DNA from: an uncultured Victivallaceae bacterium
Lineage (GTDB): Bacteria > Verrucomicrobiota > Lentisphaeria > Victivallales > Victivallaceae
Length of the DNA stretch: 64,000 nucleotides
Assembly (NCBI GenBank): GCA_944392655.1
Contig: CALXXL010000004.1
Location: 107,634-171,633 of the forward strand
Direction: 5' to 3'
The notes under the pieces are model-generated. The model saw only the letters and a list, made by a program, of their open reading frames with translations. It searched no databases and was not told the DNA's origin. The position numbers and the translations under genes are program-made. Of this stretch, positions 22,735-30,915 are shown in pieces; the stretch's first letter is position 1, and the number at the start of each line of letters is the position of its first letter.

Positions 22735-24714
22735 ATGGTGGATTTGAAAGAAGCTCCCGTTCGGGTGAGGAAGCGTGACGGCCGGATAGTGCCGTTTGAT
22801 GCCAACCGTATATCGCTGGCTGCTGGCAAGGCGTTGACTGCGGCGGGAACGAGTAACGACCGTGTAGCGGCGAATATTGGCAAAGACGTGGTTGAACTTC
22901 TGATCAACAAGGGTTATACGGCCACGTCGGAAGAGATTCCGGATATTGAACTGATCCAGGACCTGGTGGAATCGTCGTTTATCCGCCGTGGGTTGAGTAA
23001 AGCGGCGAAGCTGTACATTCTGTACCGTGCGCAGCGTGAGAAGGTGCGTACGGGCAAGCAGCTGATGATGGACGTGCAGGATCTGGTATCGAGTTATATT
23101 GATCATCAGGACTGGCGTGTGAATGAGAACTCGAATGCGGGTTACTCTTATGCGAGTTTGCTGAACCATGTTTCGGGTGCGGTTATAGCCAATTACACTT
23201 TGGCGAACGTCTATCCCAAAGAGATAGCGGATGCGCACACGAACGGGGATTTTCATCTGCATGACCTGTCGTGCGGGATAGTTGGTTACTGTGCGGGCTG
23301 GAGTCTGCGTCAGCTGCTCACGGAGGGTTTCCGCGGGCGTGGTGGTCGTGCCAGTGCATCGCCGGCGCGTCACTTTGACACGGCGCTGGGGCAGATAGTG
23401 AACTTTCTTTCTACATTGCAGACGGAGTGGGCCGGGGCGCAGGCGTTCAATTCGTTTGACACGTTTCTGGCGCCGTTTGTGCGGGCTGACAAGCTGACTT
23501 ATGATGAGATCAAGCAGAACATCCAGTCGTTTGTGTTCGGGCTGAACATTGCGAGCCGCTGGGGGCAGACGCCGTTTACGAATCTTACGCTGGACTGGGT
23601 GGTGCCTGAGGATCTGCGTGATCAGGAGGTATTGATCGGCGGGGAGCTGATACCTGGAACGCGTTATGCGGATTACCAGCCGGAGATGGATCAGATCAAC
23701 CGTGCGTTTCTTGAAGTAATGAGCGAAGGAGACCGGGATGGTCGTATTTTCACCTTCCCGATTCCTACATACAATATAACGAAGGACTTCAACTGGGACA
23801 GTGAAAATGCGAAGCTGTTGTTCCAGGTAACGGGGAAATATGGTCTGCCATACTTCCAGAACTTCATCAATTCGGATTTGAATCCGGGTGATGTCCGGAG
23901 TATGTGCTGCCGTCTTCAGATGGACGTGCGTGAGCTGCGCAAGAAGACGGGTGGATTGTTTGGTGCCGGTGAGCAGACCGGTTCGATTGGTGTGGTAACG
24001 ATCAACATGCCGCGTATAGGTTATCTTTCGAAGAGCGAGGATGAATTTTTTGCGCGTCTGGACAATCTGATGCGTCTGGCGATGGAGTCGCTGGAGATCA
24101 AGCGCAAGGTAGTGCAGCGTTATCTGGATGCGGATCTGCTGCCCTATACCAAGACCTATCTTGGTACGTTGAAGAACCACTTCAGTACGATAGGTCTGGT
24201 AGGTATGAACGAAGCGTGTCTGAACTTCCTTGGTTGTTCGATCTGTGATGAAGAGGGTCATGCGTTTTCTGTGAAGGTGCTTGAGCACATGAAGGCAAAG
24301 ATTCAGGACTTCCAGGCGGCGACTGATCACATATACAATCTTGAAGCGACTCCGGCGGAGGGTACGAGTTTCCGTCTGGCGCGGATAGACCGCAAGAAAT
24401 ATCCGGACATCATCTGTGCGGGGGACACGGATCCCTACTATACGAATTCGACGCAGCTTCCGGTAGGCTACACGGATGATTTGTTTGAAGCGCTGGACAT
24501 GCAGGCGGACTTGCAGTCGCTGTATACCGGTGGTACGGTATTCCATGCGTTCATTGGTGAAAAGATCGAGTCACCGGAGCTGGTAGCGACGCTGGTAAAG
24601 CGTATAGCGACGAACTACCGTCTGCCCTATTTCACGCTGACGCCGTCGTTCAGTATCTGTCCGGTGCATGGGTACATACCCGGGGCGCATGAGAACTGCC
24701 CGTTAGAGAAGTAG
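22735..24714 (+). CDS. nrdD: Anaerobic (class III) ribonucleotide reductase catalytic chain, lacking the glycyl-radical domain
   Basis: Reduces ribonucleoside triphosphates to deoxy forms without oxygen. An N-terminal ATP-cone (residues 8-100, VRKRDGRIVPFDANRI) precedes the barrel with NGDFHLHDLSCG and SMCCRLQMD, which carries the thiyl-radical cysteine region. The C terminus reaches SFSICPVHGYI and ENCPLEK and then stops with TAG. Cys642, His645 and Cys655 of the usual zinc knuckle are present, but the fourth ligand and the whole RVxGY glycyl-radical domain are missing from this chain. That domain is encoded separately 82 bases downstream. The gene has an NrdR-regulated promoter. The 659-residue chain is not degraded elsewhere. 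Confidence 0.95.
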   Translation: MVDLKEAPVRVRKRDGRIVPFDANRISLAAGKALTAAGTSNDRVAANIGKDVVELLINKGYTATSEEIPDIELIQDLVESSFIRRGLSKAAKLYILYRAQREKVRTGKQLMMDVQDLVSSYIDHQDWRVNENSNAGYSYASLLNHVSGAVIANYTLANVYPKEIADAHTNGDFHLHDLSCGIVGYCAGWSLRQLLTEGFRGRGGRASASPARHFDTALGQIVNFLSTLQTEWAGAQAFNSFDTFLAPFVRADKLTYDEIKQNIQSFVFGLNIASRWGQTPFTNLTLDWVVPEDLRDQEVLIGGELIPGTRYADYQPEMDQINRAFLEVMSEGDRDGRIFTFPIPTYNITKDFNWDSENAKLLFQVTGKYGLPYFQNFINSDLNPGDVRSMCCRLQMDVRELRKKTGGLFGAGEQTGSIGVVTINMPRIGYLSKSEDEFFARLDNLMRLAMESLEIKRKVVQRYLDADLLPYTKTYLGTLKNHFSTIGLVGMNEACLNFLGCSICDEEGHAFSVKVLEHMKAKIQDFQAATDHIYNLEATPAEGTSFRLARIDRKKYPDIICAGDTDPYYTNSTQLPVGYTDDLFEALDMQADLQSLYTGGTVFHAFIGEKIESPELVATLVKRIATNYRLPYFTLTPSFSICPVHGYIPGAHENCPLEK

Positions 24715-24726
24715 GAATATTTCCAT

Positions 24727-24743
24727 CCGGGAGGGACTCCCGG
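24727..24743 (+). other. Perfect hairpin between the two nrdD parts
   Basis: CCGGGAG and CTCCCGG form a 7-base stem with a GGA loop, starting 12 bases after the nrdD stop. No T-run follows, so it is more likely an RNA processing, stability or attenuation element than a terminator. Confidence 0.6.
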
Positions 24744-24796
24744 TGGGGTTTAGGGTTATTATATAAGAAAAAGTCAAAGGTAAAAGGAAAGAAAAA

Positions 24797-24940
24797 ATGG
24801 CTACTTGTGGAGAAAAGACTGAAGTTTACAGCCGGGTATGCGGTTATTTCCGTCCGGTATCCAACTGGAATAAGGGAAAGAAGGAAGAGTTTCACGATCG
24901 CAAGACCTTCAAGGTTGAAAGCTGCGACTGCGGCAAGTAA
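24797..24940 (+). CDS. Stand-alone glycyl-radical domain of the class III ribonucleotide reductase (47 residues)
   Basis: This short frame encodes exactly the part that nrdD lacks. It opens MATCGEKTEVYSRVCGYF, with Gly16 in RVCGY as the radical glycine, followed by RPVSNWNKGKKEEFHDRK, all typical of the NrdD C terminus, and a CDCGK tail. Cys4 sits where the fourth zinc ligand of the knuckle would be. An AAGGAA site lies 7 bases before the ATG. An in-frame stop at 24764 and a different reading frame rule out simple continuation from nrdD. It probably binds the large chain and receives the radical from NrdG. E. coli YfiD/GrcA, a stand-alone glycyl-radical domain for pyruvate formate-lyase, is an analogy only. 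Confidence 0.9.
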   Translation: MATCGEKTEVYSRVCGYFRPVSNWNKGKKEEFHDRKTFKVESCDCGK

Positions 24941-25018
24941 GCGTATTGTTCAAATGATGCATAATTCCGTTATGGATTGCATATAGTTTTGAAGCGGGGT
25001 TATGTATTATCTGAAAGA

Positions 25019-25066
25019 ATTTCCGGTTCTGCGGTAAAGTTTTCTTATGCGGAGCCGGAATTTTTT
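25019..25066 (+). terminator. Hairpin with T-run between the nrdD pair and nrdG
   Basis: TTCCGGTTCTGC pairs with GCGGAGCCGGAA (one G-T and one mismatch) around a 16-base loop and is followed by six T residues. It should end or attenuate transcription from the nrdD promoter before nrdG. Confidence 0.7.
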
Positions 25067-25099
25067 ATTAAGGAAAAGCGGGAAAAGGGTATAGTAATC

Positions 25100-25816
25100 A
25101 TGGATTTGCGTGGGTTGTATAAATTTACGTTGGTGGATTATCCGGGGCATATAGCGTGTATAGTATTTACAGGTGGCTGTAATTTCCGTTGTCCTTACTG
25201 TCACAATGCGGCGCTGGTATTGGATCCCCGAAGCCAGCCGCGGGTAACGGAGACGGAGTTTTTCAACTTTCTCAAGAGTCGTAAAGGTTTGCTTGAGGGG
25301 GTGGTAGTTTCCGGTGGCGAGCCGACGATTCAGCCGGATCTGGCGGATTTCTGCCGTCGTATCCGTGAAGAGGGTTATCTGCTGAAGTTGGATACGAACT
25401 CCTCGAATCCTGAAGTGGTATACAAGATCCACCGTGATTGTGGAATCAACGCGCTGGGAGTGGATTTCAAAGCGCCTTCGCGCCGTTATTCGGAGCTGGT
25501 GGGCAATCCGTCGCCGGATCTTGGCCGTAACGTGCATGAGATGATCCGTTTTGGTCAATTGGAGAATATTGAGTTGGACATCCGTACAACGGTGCACAAA
25601 TCTTTGTTATCGTTCAGTGATCTTGAAGAGATGCACGCTGAGCTTGCGGTGCTGGGTTCGCCGGTATGGACGCTTCAGCAGTTCAATCCGGTGGAAGTAA
25701 TAGAGGAAGCGCTGCCCGGTATAGCCACCTATGAGGATTCGGATTTAATTGGTATGGCGCGCAAGTTGGGGCCGGAGGTGCGTGTGCGTGGACTCACCGG
25801 TCGTTTTCTGCTTTAA
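25100..25816 (+). CDS. nrdG: Anaerobic ribonucleotide reductase activating protein (radical SAM)
   Basis: A radical SAM enzyme that installs the glycyl radical on the reductase. It is 238 residues and resembles the TIGR02495 type of NrdG. It begins with YKFTLVDYPGHIACIVFTGG, then the cluster motif CNFRCPYC (Cys27, 31, 34), VVSGGEPT and later VWTLQQFNPVE. The ATG at 25100 fits the family start, although AAAAGGG lies 12 bases away; the upstream in-frame extension overlaps the hairpin and is not expected to be coding. Its target here would be the glycine in the separate 47-residue protein. Confidence 0.93.
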   Translation: MDLRGLYKFTLVDYPGHIACIVFTGGCNFRCPYCHNAALVLDPRSQPRVTETEFFNFLKSRKGLLEGVVVSGGEPTIQPDLADFCRRIREEGYLLKLDTNSSNPEVVYKIHRDCGINALGVDFKAPSRRYSELVGNPSPDLGRNVHEMIRFGQLENIELDIRTTVHKSLLSFSDLEEMHAELAVLGSPVWTLQQFNPVEVIEEALPGIATYEDSDLIGMARKLGPEVRVRGLTGRFLL

Positions 25817-25831
25817 TTGCGGCAATTTTCC

Positions 25832-26341
25832 ATGGAGACCTTGATATTACCGGCGGCAGAATCCGATGCTGGTGTAATGGCGTTGCTATACGTCTCATCG
25901 TGGCGTTCGGCGTATACTGGTATAGTTCCGGATGATTATTTGAAATTAAAGCTGTCTGGAGCGGAGGAAAAATTTAAACATCTGCTTGCGGAGTCTCCGT
26001 TGGGGCATTATCTTATATTATCCGGGGGGACTCCTGCCGGCATACTGAGTGCGGGGGAATTGGCGGATCAGTACGAATTGCGTGGGCTCTATATCCATCC
26101 GGAATTTCAGCGTTGTGGAGTTGGTCGTTCTGCGGTGGAATTTGTTTTTGCACTGGGGAGATCGCGTGGTTTTTCACGGGTTTGCGTGCGTGTTCTGGAA
26201 GCGAATACGGGGGCGCGGCGATTCTACCGTCGCTGTGGTTTTGCCGAATCAGGTTTTGCCGGTTTTTACGATGGCCGCAACGATATGGTGTGTAAATGGA
26301 TGATAGCAGATATATCCGGGAAGGGAAAATCGATTGCTTGA
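25832..26341 (+). CDS. GNAT family N-acetyltransferase
   Basis: A 169-residue acetyl-CoA-dependent acetyltransferase. The core motif is clear: LRGLYIHPEFQRCGVGRSAVEF contains the RxxGxG-type pyrophosphate loop, followed by VRVLEANTGARRFYRRCGF, the usual C-terminal GNAT block. The substrate cannot be told. The ATG at 25832 was chosen; a TTG at 25817 immediately after the nrdG stop is an alternative. Its end overlaps the next gene by 8 bases. Confidence 0.85.
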   Translation: METLILPAAESDAGVMALLYVSSWRSAYTGIVPDDYLKLKLSGAEEKFKHLLAESPLGHYLILSGGTPAGILSAGELADQYELRGLYIHPEFQRCGVGRSAVEFVFALGRSRGFSRVCVRVLEANTGARRFYRRCGFAESGFAGFYDGRNDMVCKWMIADISGKGKSIA

Positions 26342-27488
26342 CTTTGTGGTAAGGAGTGCGTTTGTGCTCTATGTTCTGGCCAACATCTGGGTTGGCTGGT
26401 GGTTTCTGCGTGCGTTAAGCCGGAAGCGGCGTGGATTTGGTGCGGTTGTATTTATACTGATACTTTTTCTGGCGGCGGCGTTTCCGGTATCGTACTATTT
26501 TCCTGCGCTGTCGTGGGCCACGTCTCCCGGTGCGTTATGGCTGACGGGATTTCCCTCCATACTTATTCTTGTACTGATATTTGATATTGCCGATGCGTTA
26601 AAATGGTACCGCCGCCGCCGGATTCCGGTATATGAAAAGCCGCGTTGGATAGCGATAACACTGGTTATTGCGGTGCCTTTAGCGTTGAGTGTATTGAGCT
26701 GGATTAATGCCCGCACTCCGGTAGTGGTGGAGTATAATCTTGACATTCCGGTATCGGAAGAGGTATATGATGGGCTGCCGTCAAAGAGTTTAAAGCTCGG
26801 GGTGCTGGCGGATGCGCATATAGACTCGGATTTCGGGACGGAAAATCTCAGGAAGGCGATAGATCTTCTGATACCTGAGAACCCCGATGCAGTCATATTT
26901 TTAGGAGACATGATAGATGACGATGCGCTTGACACTGCGTCATTGCGGTCGATAATCCGCAAAATTTCTCCGCCTCTGGGGATAATCGGGATACTTGGCA
27001 ATCATGAATACATCATTCACCGTACAGGCGGGGTGGAGAACAGTCTGCGTATACTGGATGAGATGGGAATAGATATTCTCCGGGATGAGTGGCTGGTACT
27101 GGGTGACCGTATACTGTTGATTGGGCGGGATGATTATGCTAAGGAGCATGTACTTGGGGAGAGCCGTCTGCGTCTGATAGAGCTATTAAGTCAGATACCT
27201 GCTGATGCGAAGCGTCTTCCTTTAGTGGTGCTGGATCACCAGCCTTTTGACCTGAATACTCCGGCGCGTGAGGGTGCGGCATTGCAGATATCCGGGCATA
27301 CGCACAATGGCCAGATCTGGCCGATGAACTGGTACATATCGTTATTTTTCGACAATTCCTCCGGTTATTCCAGGATTGGGCGTTCTCAATTTGTAGTTGG
27401 TTCCGGCTTAGGCACCTGGGGAATTCACATGCGGAACACCTCGTTTTCGGAAGTGCTGATAATAAACCTCAAATTCATTTGTGAGTGA
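26334..27488 (+). CDS. Membrane-anchored metallophosphoesterase (YkuE/YaeI-like)
   Basis: A 384-residue protein with three to four N-terminal membrane segments (within residues 1-125) and a calcineurin-like phosphoesterase domain. The metal motifs are in order: LGVLADAHIDSD, VIFLGDMIDDD, GILGNHEY, VVLDHQPFD and ISGHTHNGQ. Relatives include YaeI and YkuE, which act at the envelope; the substrate is unknown. Translation probably starts at TTG 26334, preceded by GGAAGGG, overlapping the GNAT gene; GTG 26346 is possible. Confidence 0.85.
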   Translation: MLDFVVRSAFVLYVLANIWVGWWFLRALSRKRRGFGAVVFILILFLAAAFPVSYYFPALSWATSPGALWLTGFPSILILVLIFDIADALKWYRRRRIPVYEKPRWIAITLVIAVPLALSVLSWINARTPVVVEYNLDIPVSEEVYDGLPSKSLKLGVLADAHIDSDFGTENLRKAIDLLIPENPDAVIFLGDMIDDDALDTASLRSIIRKISPPLGIIGILGNHEYIIHRTGGVENSLRILDEMGIDILRDEWLVLGDRILLIGRDDYAKEHVLGESRLRLIELLSQIPADAKRLPLVVLDHQPFDLNTPAREGAALQISGHTHNGQIWPMNWYISLFFDNSSGYSRIGRSQFVVGSGLGTWGIHMRNTSFSEVLIINLKFICE

Positions 27489-27541
27489 GCTGTGCATGGT
27501 TGACTAACCTTTTATTTTCCGAAAGGAGAATAAAAACAGCC

Positions 27542-28789
27542 ATGAAATTTATCAAGACCCAAGACCAGCGTCTGGCGTTATCGCTTCTTGGTGCTGGTCG
27601 TAACATCCTGCTTTACGGGGGTTCCCGTTCCGGGAAGACCTTTATACTGGTATACGCGGTTCTGTACCGTGCATTGAAAGTGCCCGGCAGTCGTCATGCG
27701 ATATTGCGTAATCATGCGAACAGTGTGCGTCAGGCGATAGTAAACGACACATTGCCCAAGGTCAGCCGGCTCTGTTTTCCCGGGTTGGAATATAAGCTGA
27801 ACCGCAGTGATCTGTACTTAACGTTGCCGAACCGTTCGGAGATCTGGTTCAGTGGATTGGAGAAAGCGGAGCGTTCGGAGAAGATACTTGGTCGTGAATT
27901 TGCCACGCTTTATTACAATGAGTGTTCGGAGATTGATTATGGGGCGGTGCAGCTGGCGCAGACGCGTCTGGCGCAGAAGAGTGGATTGCGGTTGCGGGCA
28001 TTTTTCGACTGCAATCCTCCCGGCAGGCGTCACTGGACCTATAAACTTTTCATCGAGAAGCGTGATCCATTGACCAACACTCCGTTGCGTTTTCCGGATC
28101 ATTATCTGTGTATGCAGATGAATCCCGGCGGCAACCGTGCGAATCTTCCGGACGGCTATATAGAGGAGCGTCTGGAGGGGTTGTCATTCCGTCAGCGCGA
28201 GCGTTTTCTGAAAGGGGAATTTCTGGCGGATCTGGATGGAGCGCTGTGGAGTTTAGAGTTGATTGAGCGTAACCGTTTAAGTTTGCCGCGCCGTTCGCTT
28301 GACCGTGTAGTGGTAGGGGTTGATCCGGCGGTAACCGGAGATAATGACTATACAGGTATTGTGGTATGCGGGCGTGATGGTGACGGGGAGTATTATGTAC
28401 TGGCGGACCGTTCATTAAAGGGTACGCCGCTTGAGTGGTCGAAGGCGGTGGTTTCGGCGTATCATGAATTTGGAGCGGACCGTATTATTGGCGAGAGCAA
28501 CAATGGCGGTGATCTGATAGAGCTTGCGCTGCGTGGAATAGATGAGAACATCAGCTACAAAAAGGTAACAGCTAGCCGTGGTAAGCTGGTGCGTGCGGAA
28601 CCGGTTGCGGCGCTGTACGAGCGTGGCAAGGTGCATCATCTTGGAGTATTTCCGGAGCTGGAGGATCAACTTACGAGTTATGTTCCGGGGCATTTTGCGG
28701 GCAGTCCTGACCGTATGGATGCGCTGGTGTGGGCGATAACGGAGTTATTGCGCAGTTCCGGTCGTGGAGAGCGTTGGATTACGGCATAA
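27542..28789 (+). CDS. Phage-type terminase large subunit, solitary
   Basis: A 415-residue DNA-packaging motor protein. The ATPase half has Walker A GGSRSGKT (residues 26-33) and a Walker B-like ATLYYNECSE (Glu127). The nuclease half has the acidic triad blocks VVVGVDPAVTG (Asp261), RIIGESNNGGD (Glu318) and PDRMDALVWA (Asp393). Nothing is truncated. A GGAG site lies upstream, at rather long spacing. No capsid, portal or small-terminase gene is near, and the composition matches the plus-strand neighbours. It may be a prophage relic, part of a dispersed gene-transfer agent, or domesticated. Its 3' end overlaps convergent ispD by 11 bases. Confidence 0.85.
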   Translation: MKFIKTQDQRLALSLLGAGRNILLYGGSRSGKTFILVYAVLYRALKVPGSRHAILRNHANSVRQAIVNDTLPKVSRLCFPGLEYKLNRSDLYLTLPNRSEIWFSGLEKAERSEKILGREFATLYYNECSEIDYGAVQLAQTRLAQKSGLRLRAFFDCNPPGRRHWTYKLFIEKRDPLTNTPLRFPDHYLCMQMNPGGNRANLPDGYIEERLEGLSFRQRERFLKGEFLADLDGALWSLELIERNRLSLPRRSLDRVVVGVDPAVTGDNDYTGIVVCGRDGDGEYYVLADRSLKGTPLEWSKAVVSAYHEFGADRIIGESNNGGDLIELALRGIDENISYKKVTASRGKLVRAEPVAALYERGKVHHLGVFPELEDQLTSYVPGHFAGSPDRMDALVWAITELLRSSGRGERWITA

Positions 28790-29444
28790 ATTTCCCGGCG
28801 CGTTCAATATCTTCGGGGAAAGTGATTTTGATATTGGGATCCGGGTTATCGAAGCAGATTATTTTAAATCCTGCGGCCTCCATAACGGAAGCGTCGTCGG
28901 TGAAGCCGGAATCCTCCGGATTGGTATTGTATGCGTGTATAAGCTCTTTTGCCTTGAAAATCTGTGGCGTTTCCACGGCCATGAGTCTGGCTCTGGCGGG
29001 AGTACCGGTAATAATTTTATTCTGATCGATCTCTTTAATGGTATCGGTAACTTTTTTGCCGGGTATGATGCCTGAGCAGTTGCCGATATGTTGAATCATA
29101 TCCCGCATAAGTTTTGCGGAAGCCAGAGGTCTGGCGGCGTCGTGAACGGCGATAAAATCGGCATTAGGGTCAACGAGTTTCAGAGCATTGGTTACGGAGC
29201 CATATCTGGTCATGCCTCCTGGGGTAAAAATGATATGGTTTTCCGGAATGAATTGTTCGGCGGTGCGGGAGAAATCGTCGATCATCGCCTGTGGTACAGC
29301 CATAATCATCTGGTTGCAGGAGCCGATAAAGTTTCTGATGGAGTGTATAAAAACAGGGATGCCGTTAATTTCAGCGAACAACTTATTTTGCCTGCCGAAT
29401 CTGGTTCCTGCTCCTCCTCCGACAATGATTACCGAGATAAACAT
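28779..29444 (-). CDS. ispD: 2-C-methyl-D-erythritol 4-phosphate cytidylyltransferase
   Basis: Third step of the MEP isoprenoid pathway: joins MEP and CTP. The 221 residues carry the nucleotide-binding VIIVGGGAGTRFGRQNK, TRYGSVTNAL, FIAVHDAARPL, TPQIFK and the C-terminal PDPNIKITFPEDI, all typical of IspD. No other MEP gene is adjacent; the prenyl synthase at 49.3 kb would use the pathway's products. AAAGGA precedes the ATG. Convergent with the terminase gene. Confidence 0.95.
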   Translation of the reverse strand: MFISVIIVGGGAGTRFGRQNKLFAEINGIPVFIHSIRNFIGSCNQMIMAVPQAMIDDFSRTAEQFIPENHIIFTPGGMTRYGSVTNALKLVDPNADFIAVHDAARPLASAKLMRDMIQHIGNCSGIIPGKKVTDTIKEIDQNKIITGTPARARLMAVETPQIFKAKELIHAYNTNPEDSGFTDDASVMEAAGFKIICFDNPDPNIKITFPEDIERAGKFMP

Positions 29445-29465
29445 ACCAACAATCCTTTTATTTTA

Positions 29466-29499
29466 AATAAAAAAACCCCGGAAAACAATCCGGGGTTTT
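29466..29499 (-). terminator. Rho-independent terminator of the LysM gene
   Basis: AAAACCCCGGA and TCCGGGGTTTT form an 11-base stem with a 6-base loop. Read on the minus strand, a T-run follows. It separates the LysM gene from ispD. Confidence 0.88.
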
Positions 29500-29516
29500 A
29501 TTTCAATTATGCATTA

Positions 29517-30716
29517 TTAATTGGTGCTGGATGGCAGAACGATGGTTTCGCCGGCTTTCAGCACGCTGTCCTTGTTCAGGTTGGGGTTGAGTCTCAGCAC
29601 GTCGTCGAGGTTCCAGCGATAGAGCTTGCAGTATGATTCAAGCATAATATCCTGAGGAACGACGGCGGTCTGAGTAGTAATTTCGGCCGGCTGTGTAGTG
29701 GGGATATCCGGAGTAGCCGGTGCAGTGGTTTCAACGGTTACGGTTTCAGTTTCGGTTCCTGCCGGAGTAGTTACGGAAACAGTTTCCGTAGCGGTAGTAG
29801 TAGTGGTGGCCGTATTATCGGTGGTTGAAGCCGGAGCCGGAGTAGCGGTTGTTGTGGTAGTGGTAGTTGCGGGAGTTGCCGGCGTTGCAGTTACGGTTGA
29901 AGTTGCAGATTTATTTTCCGCGGGTTTAGCGGCAGTAGCGGCAGCGCCCGGGAGTTTAATTTTCTGCCCGATCTGCAATCTGGTATCGGCGGAGATATTG
30001 TTAGCTTCGCAGATTTTTGCCACGGTGGTATCGAATCTGCGTGCGATCAGCCAGAGGGAATCGCCGCTCTTAACGGTATAAACGCCGTCGGCCGGATATT
30101 CGGCCTTGGTGGTTTTAGTTGTTTTAGCCGAGGATGCAGCTTTAGAGGATGAGCTTTTAACATTCTGAACTTTTTTGCTTCCAACCGGCATTTTAAGTTT
30201 CTGTCCTACGCGGATAATGGAGTTGGTGGATATGCCGTTGACGGCGGCGAGGTCGGCGGTTTTAACGCCGTGCCGCTGAGCGATTTGAGAAAGGGTATCA
30301 TTTTTCTGTACAACATAGACATCCTTACCGGCGACGGCCTTGGAAGAAGCGGCAGTCGAAGGCTTGTAGCTGCTGACGGCGGGTGAGGTCTTAACGCCGA
30401 CGAACTTTGGGTATTTAGAAGTTTTTGGAGCAGGTTCCTGAACGGCTGGAAGAGTTTCTTCCACAACAGGTTCGGTAGTGGTGAAAGCGGTTTCTTCAAC
30501 TATTACCTCTTCTGCGGTATTTTCAGCTGGCGCGATGACGCCTGAGTTATTAGGCATCATGGTAACAGGTGGAGCCGGTGGAACGGAGACGTCGCTGACA
30601 GGTGCGGCGATATATGGGCGGTCGGCGAGTACTTCTTTCTGCTGACAGCCGGTAAATGCGATTACGCTCACGGAAAACACAGCGGCTGGAATAGCCAGCT
30701 TGAACATTTTATCCAT
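29517..30716 (-). CDS. LysM-domain lipoprotein with Thr-rich linker
   Basis: A 399-residue envelope lipoprotein that should bind peptidoglycan. The signal ends AFTGC (lipidated Cys24). Two clear LysM domains follow a Pro/Val-rich region: VYVVQKNDTLSQIAQRHGV (about residues 133-177) and VYTVKSGDSLWLIARRFD (about 213-256). A low-complexity linker of Thr, Ala and Pro then leads to a third, weaker LysM-like unit at the C terminus (LYRWNLDDVLRLNPNLN). No catalytic domain is seen. GGAGG lies 9 bases before the ATG. A terminator follows. Confidence 0.88.
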   Translation of the reverse strand: MDKMFKLAIPAAVFSVSVIAFTGCQQKEVLADRPYIAAPVSDVSVPPAPPVTMMPNNSGVIAPAENTAEEVIVEETAFTTTEPVVEETLPAVQEPAPKTSKYPKFVGVKTSPAVSSYKPSTAASSKAVAGKDVYVVQKNDTLSQIAQRHGVKTADLAAVNGISTNSIIRVGQKLKMPVGSKKVQNVKSSSSKAASSAKTTKTTKAEYPADGVYTVKSGDSLWLIARRFDTTVAKICEANNISADTRLQIGQKIKLPGAAATAAKPAENKSATSTVTATPATPATTTTTTTATPAPASTTDNTATTTTTATETVSVTTPAGTETETVTVETTAPATPDIPTTQPAEITTQTAVVPQDIMLESYCKLYRWNLDDVLRLNPNLNKDSVLKAGETIVLPSSTN

Positions 30717-30853
30717 CTTGTTGACCTCCGGAAATTTTTATAAAAAAATAGATTAAAATACGCCAGTTGACTAAATTAAAGTTAATAACGATATAAATAT
30801 AAGACCGGGGTTAAAAAAAACAATATTTTTTCAATAAAAAAGCGATATTTTTT

Positions 30854-30881
30854 TTGAGTTTGGGAAAAAGTCGGTTATCAT
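30854..30881 (+). promoter_or_regulatory. Probable promoter of the CE7 esterase
   Basis: TTGAGT (30854-30859) and TATCAT (30876-30881) are separated by 16 bases, 34 bases upstream of the esterase start. Confidence 0.5.
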
Positions 30882-30915
30882 ATACGGAAGTACACAAAAC
30901 TCAGGAGGGAAAAAT

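Noticed and set aside
22648..24546. Long minus-strand open frame opposite nrdD
   Set aside because: Antisense shadow produced by the strong codon bias; basic low-quality translation without family signatures.
24700..24800. Ribosomal bypass (as in T4 gene 60) joining nrdD to the radical domain
   Set aside because: A hairpin follows the stop codon and GAG-AAG recurs as GAA-AAG downstream, but the small frame has its own ribosome binding site and ATG, and a hop would drop the fourth cysteine. Separate translation is simpler.
28779..28789. Frameshift or truncation where terminase and ispD meet
   Set aside because: Both genes have normal C termini; the 11-base overlap is an ordinary convergent overlap.
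29690..29935. Sequencing artefact in the Thr-rich LysM linker
   Set aside because: The low-complexity stretch keeps frame and joins to a sensible C-terminal LysM-like unit, so it is a natural linker.
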